Part shown: piece after piece, positions 18,585 to 28,160 of the stretch
Layout of the letters: every line of letters begins with the position of its first letter
Numbering within the stretch: the stretch's first letter is position 1
DNA from: Streptacidiphilus melanogenes
GTDB taxonomy: Bacteria; Actinomycetota; Actinomycetes; Streptomycetales; Streptomycetaceae
Length of the DNA: 59,635 nucleotides
Assembly: GCF_000787835.1 (NCBI RefSeq)
Contig: NZ_BBPP01000026.1
Location: 3,114-62,748, forward strand
Direction of reading: 5' to 3'
Notes under the pieces: generated by a model
What the model was told of the DNA's origin: nothing
Databases searched by the model: none
What the model saw: only the letters and a program-made list of their open reading frames with translations
Position numbers and translations under genes: made by a program

Positions 18585-20141
18585 ATGGCCGCGCGATCCA
18601 GCACCTCGAAGGCACGCAGCAGTTCTCGCAGCACCTACCGGTGCTCCGAGTGCGGTGCCACGCCGCCCAAGTGGACGGGGCGGTGCACCGAGTGCAACGC
18701 CTGGGGCACGGTGGAGGAGGTCGGCGGATCGCCGGCGGTGCGGACGACGGCGGCCGGGCCCGTCTCCTCCCCCGCCCGGCCGATCGCGCAGGTGGACGCG
18801 ACGGTCGCGGTCTCACGGCCGACGAACATCGACGAGCTGGACCGGGTGCTCGGCGGCGGCCTGGTGCCGGGTGCGGTCGTGCTGCTGGCCGGGGAGCCGG
18901 GCGTCGGCAAGTCGACGCTGCTGCTGGACGTCGCCGCCAAGGCGGCGGGGCCGGAGCGGCGGACGCTGTACATCACCGGGGAGGAGTCCGCCTCGCAGGT
19001 GCGCCTGCGCGCGGACCGGATCGACGCGCTCTCCCCGCATCTCTACCTCGCCGCCGAGACCGACCTGGCGGCGGTGCTCGGGCACATCGAGCAGGTGCAG
19101 CCGGCCCTGCTGATCCTGGACTCCGTGCAGACGGTCGCCTCCGCCGAGCTGGACGGCGCGCCGGGCGGTCCGGCGCAGATCCGGGAGGTGGCGAACGCCC
19201 TGATCCGCGAGTCCAAGACGCGGGCCATGTCGACCCTGCTGGTCGGCCACGTCACCAAGGAGGGCGCGATCGCGGGCCCGCGCCTGCTGGAGCACCTGGT
19301 CGACGTGGTGCTGCACTTCGAGGGCGACCGGCACGCCCGGCTGCGGCTGATCCGCGGCGTCAAGAACCGCTACGGCGCCACGGACGAGGTCGGCTGCTTC
19401 GAGCTGCACGACTCGGGCATCGTCGGTCTGCCCGATCCCTCCGGCCTGTTCCTGACCAAGCGGGCCGAGCCCGTCCCCGGCACCTGTCTGACCGTCACCC
19501 TGGAGGGGCGGCGGCCGCTGGTGGCGGAGGTGCAGGCGCTGCTGGTGGACTCGGTGATCCCCTCCCCGCGCCGGGCCACCTCGGGCCTGGACTCGCCGCG
19601 GATCGCGATGATCCTGGCGATGCTGGAGCGCCACGGCGGGGTCCGGCTCGGCAAGATGGACATCTACGCGGCCACGGTGGGCGGGGTGAAGCTCTCCGAG
19701 CCGTCCGCCGATCTCGCCATCGCGCTGGCGCTGGCCTCCTCCGCCGCCGACACGCCGCTGCCGCAGGGGATGGTGGCGATCGGCGAGGTCGGCCTCGCGG
19801 GCGAGGTGCGCCGGGTGACGGGTGTGGAGCGGCGGCTGGCCGAGGCGGCGCGGCTCGGCTTCACGCACGCGCTGGTGCCGCCGGAGCCGGGCAAGGTACC
19901 GAAGGGCATGCGCGTGGTGGAGGTCGCCACGATCGGCGACGCGCTGGCGGCGATCCCGGGCCGTCCGGGGCGCGGCGGGCGGCGCGCCCCGCGTCAGGGC
20001 CGAGAGACGGACGGCGCGGAGAACCGCCGCGGCCGGGTCGATCTGACGGACGAGCGGCAGCGGGCCGTGCCGAACTACCTCGACATTCCCGACAGTGCGG
20101 ACGAGCTGATGGCCGGCTGGGAGGAGATCGAGCCGGAGTGA
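18585..20141 (+). CDS. radA: DNA repair protein RadA
   Basis: 518 residues from ATG 18585. N-terminal C4 zinc finger (C20, C23, C34, C37 in [20 protein letters not shown]), Walker [12 protein letters not shown], the RadA-specific KNRYG motif ([12 protein letters not shown]), and a C-terminal Lon-protease-like domain ([17 protein letters not shown]). RadA is a helicase-like ATPase acting in recombination intermediates. disA follows 202 bp downstream in the same direction, an arrangement conserved in many Gram-positive bacteria. Confidence 0.96.
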   Translation: MAARSSTSKARSSSRSTYRCSECGATPPKWTGRCTECNAWGTVEEVGGSPAVRTTAAGPVSSPARPIAQVDATVAVSRPTNIDELDRVLGGGLVPGAVVLLAGEPGVGKSTLLLDVAAKAAGPERRTLYITGEESASQVRLRADRIDALSPHLYLAAETDLAAVLGHIEQVQPALLILDSVQTVASAELDGAPGGPAQIREVANALIRESKTRAMSTLLVGHVTKEGAIAGPRLLEHLVDVVLHFEGDRHARLRLIRGVKNRYGATDEVGCFELHDSGIVGLPDPSGLFLTKRAEPVPGTCLTVTLEGRRPLVAEVQALLVDSVIPSPRRATSGLDSPRIAMILAMLERHGGVRLGKMDIYAATVGGVKLSEPSADLAIALALASSAADTPLPQGMVAIGEVGLAGEVRRVTGVERRLAEAARLGFTHALVPPEPGKVPKGMRVVEVATIGDALAAIPGRPGRGGRRAPRQGRETDGAENRRGRVDLTDERQRAVPNYLDIPDSADELMAGWEEIEPE

Positions 20142-20343
20142 TCCGGTGGATTCCCTCGGCCAGGGGCTGCCACGGTGCTTGCGGGGCCTCGCGGTGGGTG
20201 TGCGAAGCGCCCCGTGTGACCTGTGTGAGTGAAGTGACGAAATAACACCGATTCCCCGACCTCCGTAATATCCGGGCACACTCACAGGCGGTCACCGGTA
20301 AACTCGTACGCGCACACCGCACCCCACCGGAGGAGTCGCCGCC

Positions 20344-21450
20344 GTGGCAGCCAACGACCGGGCGGACCGCTCCTCCCGCGAGGAGGCCCTGCTCCGGGCT
20401 TCCCTCAGCGCCGTCGCCCCTGGCACCGCCCTGCGGGACGGTCTCGAGCGCGTGCTGCGCGGCCGGACCGGCGGCCTGATCGTCATGGGCTTCGACAAGC
20501 AGGTCGAGGCGCTGTGCACCGGCGGTTTCGTCCTCGACGTCGAGTTCTCCGCGACGCGCCTGCGCGAGCTGTGCAAGCTGGACGGCGCGGTGGTGCTCGA
20601 CAAGGACATCACCAAGATCGTGCGCGCGGGCGTGCAGCTGGTCCCGGACGCGGACATCCCCACCGAGGAGACCGGCACCCGGCACCGCACCGCCGAGCGG
20701 GTCAACAAGCAGACCGGCTACCCGGTGGTGTCGGTCAGCCAGTCGATGCGGCTGATCGCCCTCTACGTCAACGGTGCCCGTCGCGTCATCGAGGACTCCG
20801 CCGCGATCCTCTCCCGCGCCAACCAGGCGCTGGCCACGCTGGAGCGCTACAAGCTGCGCCTGGACGAGGTCTCCGGCACGCTCTCCGCCCTGGAGATCGA
20901 GGACCTGGTGACGGTTCGTGACGTGGCGGCGGTGGCACAGCGGCAGGAGATGGTCCGCCTGATCGCCAGTGAGATCGCGGGCTACGTGGTGGAGCTGGGC
21001 ACCGACGGCCGCCTGCTCTCGCTGCAGCTCGACGAGCTGATCGCGGGCGTGGAGCCGGACCGCGAGCTGGTGGCCCGCGACTACTTCCCCGAGCGCGCCG
21101 CCAAGCGCGGCCGCTCCGTCCAGGACGTGCTGACGGACCTGGAGGCGCTGACCCACTCCGAGCTGCTGGAGATCCAGACGGTCGCCAAGGCGCTCGGCTA
21201 CCCGGGCACGCCCGAGGCGCTGGACTCCGCGGTCAGCCCGCGCGGCTACCGCCTGCTGGCCAAGGTGCCGCGGCTGCCGAACACCGTCATCGAGCGCCTG
21301 GTCGAGCACTTCGGCGGGCTGCAGAAGCTGCTCGCCGCCAGCATCGACGACCTGCAGACGGTCGAGGGCGTCGGCGAGTCCCGGGCCCGCTCGGTCCGCG
21401 AGGGGCTCTCGCGTCTGGCCGAGTCGTCCATCCTCGAGCGCTACGTCTGA
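20344..21450 (+). CDS. disA: DNA integrity scanning protein DisA, diadenylate cyclase
   Basis: 368 residues from GTG 20344 with GGAGGAG about 8 bp upstream. The DAC catalytic motifs DGA (80-82) and RHRTAE (113-118) are intact, so it should make cyclic di-AMP from two ATP. A helical middle region leads to the helix-hairpin-helix DNA-binding end ([19 protein letters not shown]) that senses branched DNA. Its last 10 bp overlap the end of the convergent ClC gene. TAAACT at 20299-20304 may be a -10 box. Confidence 0.96.
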   Translation: MAANDRADRSSREEALLRASLSAVAPGTALRDGLERVLRGRTGGLIVMGFDKQVEALCTGGFVLDVEFSATRLRELCKLDGAVVLDKDITKIVRAGVQLVPDADIPTEETGTRHRTAERVNKQTGYPVVSVSQSMRLIALYVNGARRVIEDSAAILSRANQALATLERYKLRLDEVSGTLSALEIEDLVTVRDVAAVAQRQEMVRLIASEIAGYVVELGTDGRLLSLQLDELIAGVEPDRELVARDYFPERAAKRGRSVQDVLTDLEALTHSELLEIQTVAKALGYPGTPEALDSAVSPRGYRLLAKVPRLPNTVIERLVEHFGGLQKLLAASIDDLQTVEGVGESRARSVREGLSRLAESSILERYV

Positions 21451-22886
21451 GCCGTTCCTGAGCCCGGAGCCGAGCCCGGCGCGGAGTCCGTCCGCGAGCC
21501 CGACCCGGTCGGCGAGACGTTCGGCGACGCCGCGGACGACGAGCCCTGGACGGCCTCGGGCGGCCGGGGCCTGAGCTTCGTGGCGACGACGAAGCTCACC
21601 ACGGCGGCGACGAGTATCAGCGGCGCCGCATCCCGCGCGTTCGCCCCGACCAGCAGGATCGCCAGCAGACTCGCGGTGACCGGCAGCCCGGTGATCGCCG
21701 CCCCCGAGGCGGCCATGCCGACGGAGAGTCCGGCCGCCGCACCGAAGCCGGGCAGGCCCGCGCAGGCGATCCCGCAGGCCGCCCCGACCATGATGGCCGG
21801 GAAGATCGGCCCACCGCGCAGTGAGCCGAGGCTGATGCCCCAGGCCAGACCCTTGAACAGGACCAGTAGCACGAGGGTGGCGACGCCCCAGGACTGCGGG
21901 TTCGCGGCCAGCTGACTCAACGTCGCCTGCCCCGAGAGGGCGGCCTCCTCCGGTGAGCGGCCGGTGAGCAGGGCGTAGGCGGCGGTGCAGGCGCCGACGC
22001 CGACGGCGCAGACGACGATGCGCAGGCCGGTCCGGTGCGTGGTGAAGGCGGCGGTGTTCCAGCCGAGCGCCTGCACGCTGACGACCAGGATCGCGATCAG
22101 TGCCGCGAGCGGGATGCCCCACAGGTAGTCCGGGGCCGTGGGGACCTCGCTCTTGGGGACGCTCTGCAGGGTCAGCGCACCGATGTCGAGACCGGTCCAG
22201 TGGCCGAACCCGGTGAAGACCAGCCCGCCCACGCCGCTCGCCAGCAGGCAGGGCACCACGAGCAGCAGCAGCTGCGGGCCGCCGAGCCCGGCCGCCTCCA
22301 GCACCATCACACAGCCCACCACCGGATTGCCGAAGATCGTCGCGATGGCCGCCGAGGAGCCGGCGGTCGCGACGATCGCCGCCGCCTTCGGCTGCGCCTC
22401 GCGCTGGGCCCGGCGGACGCCGAGCAGCGCCAGGGCGCCGCCGAGCGCCATCAGCGGCGCCTCGGGACCCAGGGAGGCGCCGAGCGGCAGGGCGATGAGG
22501 GCGGCGACGAGGACCGAGGGCAGGTACGTCGGCGGCTGCGGCGGTCCACCCAGGCCCCGCACCGGCAGATGGCCGCCCTTGCCGGGCATCCGGGTCAGCA
22601 CGGGCACGAGCAGCAGGCCGGCCAGGGCGAGCGTCGGCAGCGGCCACCACCACGGCGGCTGGTGGTAACCGAGCCCCGAGGGGAGCGACGTCCAGATCCA
22701 GTTCTGCATCTGGTGCTCCAGCCCGACGAAGCCGAAGGCCACCAGGGAGACCGGGATGCCGACCAGGGCGGCGAGCAGCAGCAGCTTCAGATAACCGGGG
22801 CTGAGCAGCACGGCCTTGAGCTGTACCGCTCCGGGGGACTCCTGCTGGGCCGGCGGTGCTTCGGTGCCTGCCTGGTTCGACGCCAT
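21441..22886 (-). CDS. ClC-family chloride channel/antiporter
   Basis: 481 residues from ATG 22886 (an ATG at 22952 would add a 22-residue basic leader). About ten hydrophobic helices. The first filter region is [18 protein letters not shown], a GxEGP-like motif with the gating glutamate, followed by [16 protein letters not shown]. The C-terminus is a Ser/Pro/Gly-rich tail without CBS domains. Convergent with disA, with a 10-bp overlap of the coding ends. The filter differs from the canonical GREGP in having Ala instead of Gly. Confidence 0.88.
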   Translation of the reverse strand: MASNQAGTEAPPAQQESPGAVQLKAVLLSPGYLKLLLLAALVGIPVSLVAFGFVGLEHQMQNWIWTSLPSGLGYHQPPWWWPLPTLALAGLLLVPVLTRMPGKGGHLPVRGLGGPPQPPTYLPSVLVAALIALPLGASLGPEAPLMALGGALALLGVRRAQREAQPKAAAIVATAGSSAAIATIFGNPVVGCVMVLEAAGLGGPQLLLLVVPCLLASGVGGLVFTGFGHWTGLDIGALTLQSVPKSEVPTAPDYLWGIPLAALIAILVVSVQALGWNTAAFTTHRTGLRIVVCAVGVGACTAAYALLTGRSPEEAALSGQATLSQLAANPQSWGVATLVLLVLFKGLAWGISLGSLRGGPIFPAIMVGAACGIACAGLPGFGAAAGLSVGMAASGAAITGLPVTASLLAILLVGANARDAAPLILVAAVVSFVVATKLRPRPPEAVQGSSSAASPNVSPTGSGSRTDSAPGSAPGSGTAQT

Positions 22887-22997
22887 GGGCTCAGCTTCAG
22901 GCGCGCCGCGTCGCGCGAACGAGCGGACATTCCGGACAATCTGACGACTCACCCGTTCGGGCGAGTCTCCCCGGGCCCAGGCACCCCGCCGAGGCGG

Positions 22998-23855
22998 TCA
23001 GCTGCCGAACGGCGCCAGCTTGAACCAGTGCTGCGGCTGTGCCGAGACGCCGCCGATGCCGATGTGGGCGACGTACGTCCCCGCCGGGGCGCTACTGCCG
23101 CCGTCGCCCGGGGTGCAGCCCGGCTTCGAGGTCGTCCGGCCCCAGCCGAACAGGGCGGTCAGCGGACCGTCGCCCGCCGCCGGAACGGCGTACCACTGGG
23201 ACGAGGTGTCCTTCGGGCAGAAGCTGGAGGACCAGACCGTCGCGCCCGTGTCGGAGGTGATGGTCAGCACCGCCGACTTGGCTCCCAGGTCCACCTTGCA
23301 CGCGGAGCCGCCGGTGTTGGTGATCCCGAGCTGGAAGCCGGGGAACTGCGAGGGCCGGTAGGTCTGCGCGGTGCTGGTCAGCGACAGGTCGAGGTCGGTC
23401 GCCGCGCAGGTGGGGAGATTCCTGGTGCCCGGCTCGTTCGGCGTCAGCGTCGAGCCGGAACCGCCCGTGCCGCCCGCTTGGCCGGAGGTCGAGCCCGTGC
23501 CGCCGGACGTCGCAGCCGTGCCACCCGAGCCGGGGCCGGAGGGGCCTGTCACGACCGGAGCGCCGGTCGGCGCGCTCGTGGGCGTGCCCGAGGCGGAGGC
23601 TCCGGCACTCGGCGAGGCCGAGCCGCTGCCGCCGACCGCGCCGTCGTTGGACCCGCCGCGCGTCGGGCCGGGCGTCAGCGAGCTGGCCGGGGTTCCGACG
23701 CTGCCCGCGCTCGCCTTCCGGTCCGGGCCGCTGCCGCCGAAGGCGAGCACGCCGACCAGCACGACCGCGGCGGCGAGGGCCGCGAGCACGACGATGCGCC
23801 GCCGCCAGTAGATTGACGCCGGCAGTGGTCCGACAGGATTGCGCAAGGAAGGCAC
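22998..23855 (-). CDS. Membrane-anchored extracytoplasmic DUF4232-like protein
   Basis: 285 residues from GTG 23855, chosen because AAGG lies 7 bp before it; a TTG six bases further up is possible. Order: short cytoplasmic N-terminus, basic stop WRRRIVVLAALAAAVVLVGVLAF (anchor or uncleaved signal), ~90 residues of Gly/Ser/Thr/Pro linker, then an Ig-like outer domain beginning at LPTCAATDLDLSL with four Cys (CAATD, ACKVD, FCPKD, PGCTPG). The linker could be glycosylated. Divergent from the response regulator gene. Confidence 0.72.
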   Translation of the reverse strand: MPSLRNPVGPLPASIYWRRRIVVLAALAAAVVLVGVLAFGGSGPDRKASAGSVGTPASSLTPGPTRGGSNDGAVGGSGSASPSAGASASGTPTSAPTGAPVVTGPSGPGSGGTAATSGGTGSTSGQAGGTGGSGSTLTPNEPGTRNLPTCAATDLDLSLTSTAQTYRPSQFPGFQLGITNTGGSACKVDLGAKSAVLTITSDTGATVWSSSFCPKDTSSQWYAVPAAGDGPLTALFGWGRTTSKPGCTPGDGGSSAPAGTYVAHIGIGGVSAQPQHWFKLAPFGS

Positions 23856-24010
23856 GAGCAAACCTTACGAGAGTTCCGCCCCTCCTCAGTGCAACACCGC
23901 CGTACCTGCTGCTTCTTCTTTCACATCATCGTCCTGTTCGGCCGACTGGTGGTCAGCACTGGGCCGCCCGACTGGCGTTGGCGAGAACTTCGAATAGACG
24001 TGGAGGCGTG

Positions 24011-24718
24011 ATGTCGGGACGCGTGCTCGTCGTCGACGACGACGCGGCGATCCGCCGCTCGTTGGAGCGCGGACTGCGGCTCAGCGGATTCACCGTGCTG
24101 GTCGCCCCGGACGGCTCGGCGGCGCTGGACCTGATGGGGACCGCATCGCCGGACGTGCTCGTCCTGGACGTGTCGATGCCCGGGCTGTCCGGGATCGAGG
24201 TCTGCCGCCGGATCCGGGCCGAGGGCGACGAGACGCCGGTGCTGATGCTCTCGGCCCTGGACGAGCTGGCGGACCGGGTCGCCGGGCTGCAGGCGGGCGC
24301 CGACGACTACCTGATCAAGCCCTTCGCACTGGAGGAGCTGGTGCTGCGGCTGCACGCCCTGCTGCGCCGCCGCCCCGCCCCCGCGCCCACGGAGGTCCTC
24401 CAGGCCGGTCCGCTGGTGGTCAACCCGACCACTCGGCAGGCCTTCCGCGAGGGCGCGGAACTCAAGCTGACCCGCCGGGAGTTCGCGCTGCTGGAGCAGT
24501 TCGTCCGCAACCCCGGCATCGTGCTCACCCGCGACCAGCTGCTGGACCGCGTCTGGGGCTACGACTTCGAGGTGCGCACCGACGCCGTGGACACCTTCGT
24601 CAGCTATCTGCGCCGCAAGCTGGAGGAGGGCGGCCGGCCACGGCTGCTGCACACCGTGCGCGGCGTCGGCTTCGTACTGCGAGAGGCTGGACCGAACAGA
24701 GGAGAGGGGGCCATATGA
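24011..24718 (+). CDS. OmpR/PhoB-family response regulator
   Basis: 235 residues from ATG 24011, directly after an in-frame GTG, with TGGAGG upstream. Receiver: acidic pair in VLVVDDDAAIRR, phospho-acceptor Asp in DVLVLDVSMPG, conserved Lys in LIKPFALEEL. C-terminal winged helix: LTRREFALLEQFVRNPGIVLTR followed by YDFEVRTDAVDTFVSYLRRKL. The stop overlaps the kinase start (ATGA). Confidence 0.94.
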   Translation: MSGRVLVVDDDAAIRRSLERGLRLSGFTVLVAPDGSAALDLMGTASPDVLVLDVSMPGLSGIEVCRRIRAEGDETPVLMLSALDELADRVAGLQAGADDYLIKPFALEELVLRLHALLRRRPAPAPTEVLQAGPLVVNPTTRQAFREGAELKLTRREFALLEQFVRNPGIVLTRDQLLDRVWGYDFEVRTDAVDTFVSYLRRKLEEGGRPRLLHTVRGVGFVLREAGPNRGEGAI

Positions 24719-26181
24719 GAGCCCGGCCGATGAAGCTGTCGACGCGACTGGCCCTGTGGGTCGCGCTGACCGTGCCGCTGGTGGTGCTGGCGCTCGGCGC
24801 GCTGCTGGTCGGACTGGTCGGCCACGACCTGCGGCAGCAGCAGAACACCCGGCTGCGCACCCTCGCCGTCGCCCTCCAGCCGGATGTCCGCAGCATTCTC
24901 AACGCCCAGCGGGGCGGGCGGCCGAACGTCGAGCGGCTGCGCAACCGGCAGGTCCTCTCGGCCGCGCTGGACGCGGGCGTGCTCGTGCTCGACAGCCAGG
25001 GCGCCGTCGCCCTGGACGGCGGCCCGAGGCCCGCCGCGACCGTAACCCTGCCGCGGCCCACCGACGCGCTCGTCAGCCTGCCCGGTTTCCGGGCCGTCGG
25101 CGTCTCCCTGGCCGGCACGGGCGGCACGCTCTGGGTCTTCTCCCCCGACAGCTCGGTCGACACCCAGCTCAAGAGCCTCCGCGGGAACGTGCTGCTCGCC
25201 ACGCTGGCCGCGATCCCGCTGGCCGGCCTGCTGGCGCTGGCGCTCGCCCGCCGCGCCACCCGGTCGCTGCGCGCGCTCGCGGCGCAGGCGTCCGCACTCG
25301 ACCCGCGCGGCGGCGCGGCCGCCTTCCGGCGTGACGCCTCCGGCGTCGCCGAGGTCGACGACCTCGCGACGGCGCTGAGCACCGTCCTCGCCCGCTACGA
25401 CGAGCAGGCCGCGCGGACGGGCGAGGCCCTGGAGACCGCCCGTGCGTTCGCCTCCGCGGCCTCCCACGAGCTGCGCACGCCGCTGATGTCGATGCAGACC
25501 AACCTGGACGTCCTCGCCGCGCACCCCGACCTCCCGGTCGGCGAGCGGGCGGAGGTCGTCACGGATCTGCGCGTCGAGCACGCGCGCCTGCTGGAGCTGC
25601 TGACCGCGCTGCGCACGCTGGCCCGCGGCGATCTCGTCGAGGCCGACGCGTTCACTGAGCTCGACCTGGGCGAACTGGTCGACTCCTGCGTGGCGGCCGT
25701 GGGCCGCGCGAGGCCGGAGGCGTCGCTCTCGTTCTCGGGCGGCTACGGCGTGCGGGTGCGGGCCTGGGAGCCGGGACTGAAGATCCTGGTGACCAATCTG
25801 CTGACGAACGCGACCGTGCACGGACATCCACCGGGCCGTCCCTCGCAGGTCTCGGTGGGGCTGGTGGTGGCCGGGCAGGAGGCGCTGCTGACGGTGGACG
25901 ACCGCGGACCGGGCATCCCGCCGCAGCGGCGGGCGGAGGTGTTCGAGCGGTTCGTCCGGGGCGCGGAGAGCCCGGGCTCCGGTCTCGGTCTGACCCTCGT
26001 CGCCCAGCAGGCCGCGCTGCACGGCGGCACCGTCACCGTCTCCGACGCCCCGGGCGGCCCCGGCACCCGCTTCCTGGTCCGCCTGCCCCTGAGCGGCAGC
26101 CCGTTCCAGGAACCCGGCCGGCGCAACTGGCTGACGCAGACCCTCAACCTGCAACTCCAGGGCCGCGGCGACCGCCCGTAG
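24715..26181 (+). CDS. Membrane sensor histidine kinase, partner of the preceding regulator
   Basis: 488 residues. TM1 is LALWVALTVPLVVLALGALL, a ~120-residue sensor lies outside, TM2 is LLATLAAIPLAGLLALALA followed by a HAMP linker. HisKA box: AFASAASHELRTPLMSM (His is the phospho-acceptor). ATPase boxes: N (NLLTNATVHGH), G1 (VDDRGPGIP), G2 (GSGLGLTLV). The stimulus is unknown. It resembles the envelope-stress class in architecture, but no sigE-like gene lies beside it. Confidence 0.94.
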   Translation: MRARPMKLSTRLALWVALTVPLVVLALGALLVGLVGHDLRQQQNTRLRTLAVALQPDVRSILNAQRGGRPNVERLRNRQVLSAALDAGVLVLDSQGAVALDGGPRPAATVTLPRPTDALVSLPGFRAVGVSLAGTGGTLWVFSPDSSVDTQLKSLRGNVLLATLAAIPLAGLLALALARRATRSLRALAAQASALDPRGGAAAFRRDASGVAEVDDLATALSTVLARYDEQAARTGEALETARAFASAASHELRTPLMSMQTNLDVLAAHPDLPVGERAEVVTDLRVEHARLLELLTALRTLARGDLVEADAFTELDLGELVDSCVAAVGRARPEASLSFSGGYGVRVRAWEPGLKILVTNLLTNATVHGHPPGRPSQVSVGLVVAGQEALLTVDDRGPGIPPQRRAEVFERFVRGAESPGSGLGLTLVAQQAALHGGTVTVSDAPGGPGTRFLVRLPLSGSPFQEPGRRNWLTQTLNLQLQGRGDRP

Positions 26182-26206
26182 CCGGGCCGGGTCACCGAGG
26201 CCCGGC
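26181..26206. terminator. Hairpin just after the kinase gene
   Basis: GCCGGGCC / GGCCCGGC, 8 perfect pairs with a 10-nt loop, beginning at the last base of the kinase stop codon region. Confidence 0.5.
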
Positions 26207-26266
26207 AGGGGCAACGAGTGTGCGGCCGCCGACTCCTGGCCCTGCCCACAACACCCGGCACGCGCT

Positions 26267-26306
26267 CGGCCTTCGGCGGGGCGGTGTCCCACGACGCCGA
26301 AGGCCG
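26267..26306. terminator. Second hairpin between kinase and mutY
   Basis: Perfect 12-bp arms CGGCCTTCGGCG / CGCCGAAGGCCG with a 16-nt loop. With the hairpin at 26181 it separates the two-component operon from mutY. Confidence 0.55.
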
Positions 26307-26390
26307 GGGTCGTGGCCGAGGTCGGCGGCCCCGGCTCCAGGGCCCGGCAGCGCCGAGTGTGGCGCCGGTCCCACTAGACTCGTCCCCGCC

Positions 26391-27272
26391 ATGGATACCG
26401 CCGCTGACACCCTCCACCGTCCCGTGCTCGCCTGGTACTCCGTCTCCGCGCGGGACCTGCCGTGGCGGCGGGAGGACGCCTCGCCGTGGGCGGTGATGGT
26501 CAGCGAGTTCATGCTGCAGCAGACCCCGGTCAAGCGCGTGCTGCCGGTCTACGAGGAGTGGCTGCGCCGTTGGCCCACGCCGAAGGCGCTCGCGAACGAG
26601 CCGGCCGGCGAGGCCGTGCGGGCGTGGGGGCGGTTGGGCTACCCCCGCAGGGCCCTGCGGCTGCACGCCGCGGCGACCGCGATCACGGAGCAGCACGACG
26701 GGGAGGTCCCGGCCGACCACGGGCAGCTGCTCGCGCTGCCGGGAGTCGGCGAGTACACCGCGGCCGCCGTCGCGTCGTTCGCGTTCCGTCAACGGCACGC
26801 GGTGCTGGACACGAACGTGCGGCGCGTCCTCGCCCGTGCCGTGTCCGGGCAGGAGTACCCGGCGAACGCCACCACCGCCGCCGAGCGCCGGACGGCGACG
26901 ACGCTGCTGCCCGACGATCCGGAGACCGCCGCGACCTGGGCGGTGGCCGTGATGGAGCTGGGCGCGCTGGTGTGCACCGCGCGGACGCCGGACTGCGGGC
27001 GCTGTCCGGTCGCGCGGGGCTGCGCCTGGCGGCAGGCGGGATCGCCGCCGTGGGAGGGACCGGCGCGGCGCGGGCAGAGCTACGAGGGGACGGACCGGCA
27101 GGTGCGCGGCAAGCTGCTGGCCGTGCTGCGCGAGGCGCCGGGAACGGTGACGCAGGCGCAGCTGGACGCGGTGTGGTCGGACGGCGTGCAGCGGGCGCGG
27201 GCGCTGGACGGCCTGGTCGCGGACGGGCTCGTGGAGCCGGTCGCGGCGGGCGTCTACCGTCTGCCGGGTTGA
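26391..27272 (+). CDS. mutY: A/G-specific adenine glycosylase
   Basis: 293 residues from ATG 26391 (longer frame upstream is unsupported). Helix-hairpin-helix LPGVGEYTAAAVASFAF with the catalytic Asp in VLDTNVRRVL, catalytic Glu region FMLQQTPVKRV, and a [4Fe-4S] loop CTARTPDCGRCPVARGC (C-x6-C-x2-C-x5-C). It removes adenine mispaired with 8-oxoguanine. At 293 residues it lacks the usual C-terminal MutT-like domain and ends in a short winged-helix-like region. Confidence 0.92.
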   Translation: MDTAADTLHRPVLAWYSVSARDLPWRREDASPWAVMVSEFMLQQTPVKRVLPVYEEWLRRWPTPKALANEPAGEAVRAWGRLGYPRRALRLHAAATAITEQHDGEVPADHGQLLALPGVGEYTAAAVASFAFRQRHAVLDTNVRRVLARAVSGQEYPANATTAAERRTATTLLPDDPETAATWAVAVMELGALVCTARTPDCGRCPVARGCAWRQAGSPPWEGPARRGQSYEGTDRQVRGKLLAVLREAPGTVTQAQLDAVWSDGVQRARALDGLVADGLVEPVAAGVYRLPG

Positions 27273-27308
27273 TCACTTGCTTGCCGACCGGCTAGTAGCG
27301 CCGATCGG

Positions 27309-27327
27309 AGCACGCTAAGCTCGTGCT
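27309..27327. promoter_or_regulatory. Inverted repeat upstream of the TetR gene
   Basis: AGCACG-N7-CGTGCT lies 49 bp before the TetR start. It could be an operator in the 5' region of that gene, but the sequence differs from the palindrome in front of the ferritin-like gene. Confidence 0.35.
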
Positions 27328-27375
27328 AGTCCTGCGCGCGGAGCGCAGCTGATCCGGCGGAGCGAGTAGACAGCG

Positions 27376-27987
27376 ATGACCACCCAGACCCCCCGCGGGG
27401 ATACCCGGGAGCGCATTCTCGACGTGGCCCTGGAGCTCTTCGTGGAGCATGGCTACGAGAAGACCTCGCTCCGCGAGATCGCCGACCAGCTGGGGGTCAC
27501 CAAGGCGGCGCTGTACTACCACTTCCGCACCAAGGAGGACATCCTCGCGGGCATCGTCGCGCGGATCTCCGAGCCGATCGAGCAGACCATCGCCTGGGGG
27601 CAGCAGCAGGAGTACAGCCCGGCCGTCCGGGACGAGATCCTGCGCCGCTTCGCCGAGGGCATGGCCGACCGCCAGCCGATCCTGCGGTTCTTCCACGAGA
27701 ACCAGCCCGCGATCCGGGAGCTGGAGGTCGGCAATGCCTTCAAGGACCGGATCATCGTGCTCACCCGGCTGATGCAGGGGCCGAACCCCTCCTTCGAGGA
27801 CCGGGTCCGGGCCACCGTCGCCCTGATGACGATCAACATCGCCGCCTTCGTCGCCGACGCGCACGAGCGCGAGGAGGACGTGCGCGACCTGCCGGAGCTC
27901 CCCGACGACGGCACCCGCAGGGAGACCGCGCTGCGGATCGCGCTCGACGTCGCCGACCGGATCGGCAAGGTCGCCACCGAGGCGTAG
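27376..27987 (+). CDS. TetR/AcrR-family transcriptional regulator
   Basis: 203 residues from ATG 27376. N-terminal HTH RERILDVALELFVEHGYEKTSLREIADQLGVTKAALYYHF with the TetR signature; the C-terminal ligand domain is all helical. It sits upstream of a palindrome and the ferritin-like diiron gene, both in the same direction, which makes that gene the likely target. Ligand unknown. Confidence 0.92.
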   Translation: MTTQTPRGDTRERILDVALELFVEHGYEKTSLREIADQLGVTKAALYYHFRTKEDILAGIVARISEPIEQTIAWGQQQEYSPAVRDEILRRFAEGMADRQPILRFFHENQPAIRELEVGNAFKDRIIVLTRLMQGPNPSFEDRVRATVALMTINIAAFVADAHEREEDVRDLPELPDDGTRRETALRIALDVADRIGKVATEA

Positions 27988-28017
27988 CGGGCGCTCCCCA
28001 CACCGGCCCTACGCCGG

Positions 28018-28038
28018 GTATTGACACCGAGTCAATAC
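28018..28038. promoter_or_regulatory. Palindromic operator GTATTGAC-N5-GTCAATAC
   Basis: Two perfect 8-bp half-sites separated by ACCGA, between the TetR gene and the ferritin-like gene. It includes TTGACA at 28021, which could be a -35 box, so a repressor bound here would block transcription. It is AT-rich compared with its surroundings. Confidence 0.7.
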
Positions 28039-28160
28039 TCAGGTGCCACAAGGAACCCGGGGACCGGAGTGCCCGGTCGCTGTCTCCGGACGCCGTTGAC
28101 CGGTTGGTAATGCCATGTGACGCTCCTGAGGAGCCCTTCCGGCGTCCAAGGAGCGAGTCA

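Noticed and set aside
19861-22653. Minus-strand 930-codon frame over radA, disA and the ClC gene
   Set aside because: Shadow of disA and ClC; Arg/Ala/Gly-rich composition, no domains.
24011-26181. Calling the OmpR-type pair CseB/CseC (sigE envelope-stress system)
   Set aside because: The regulator length is similar, but no sigE or CseA-like lipoprotein gene precedes it and no CseB/CseC-specific residues were verified, so it was left as a generic two-component pair.
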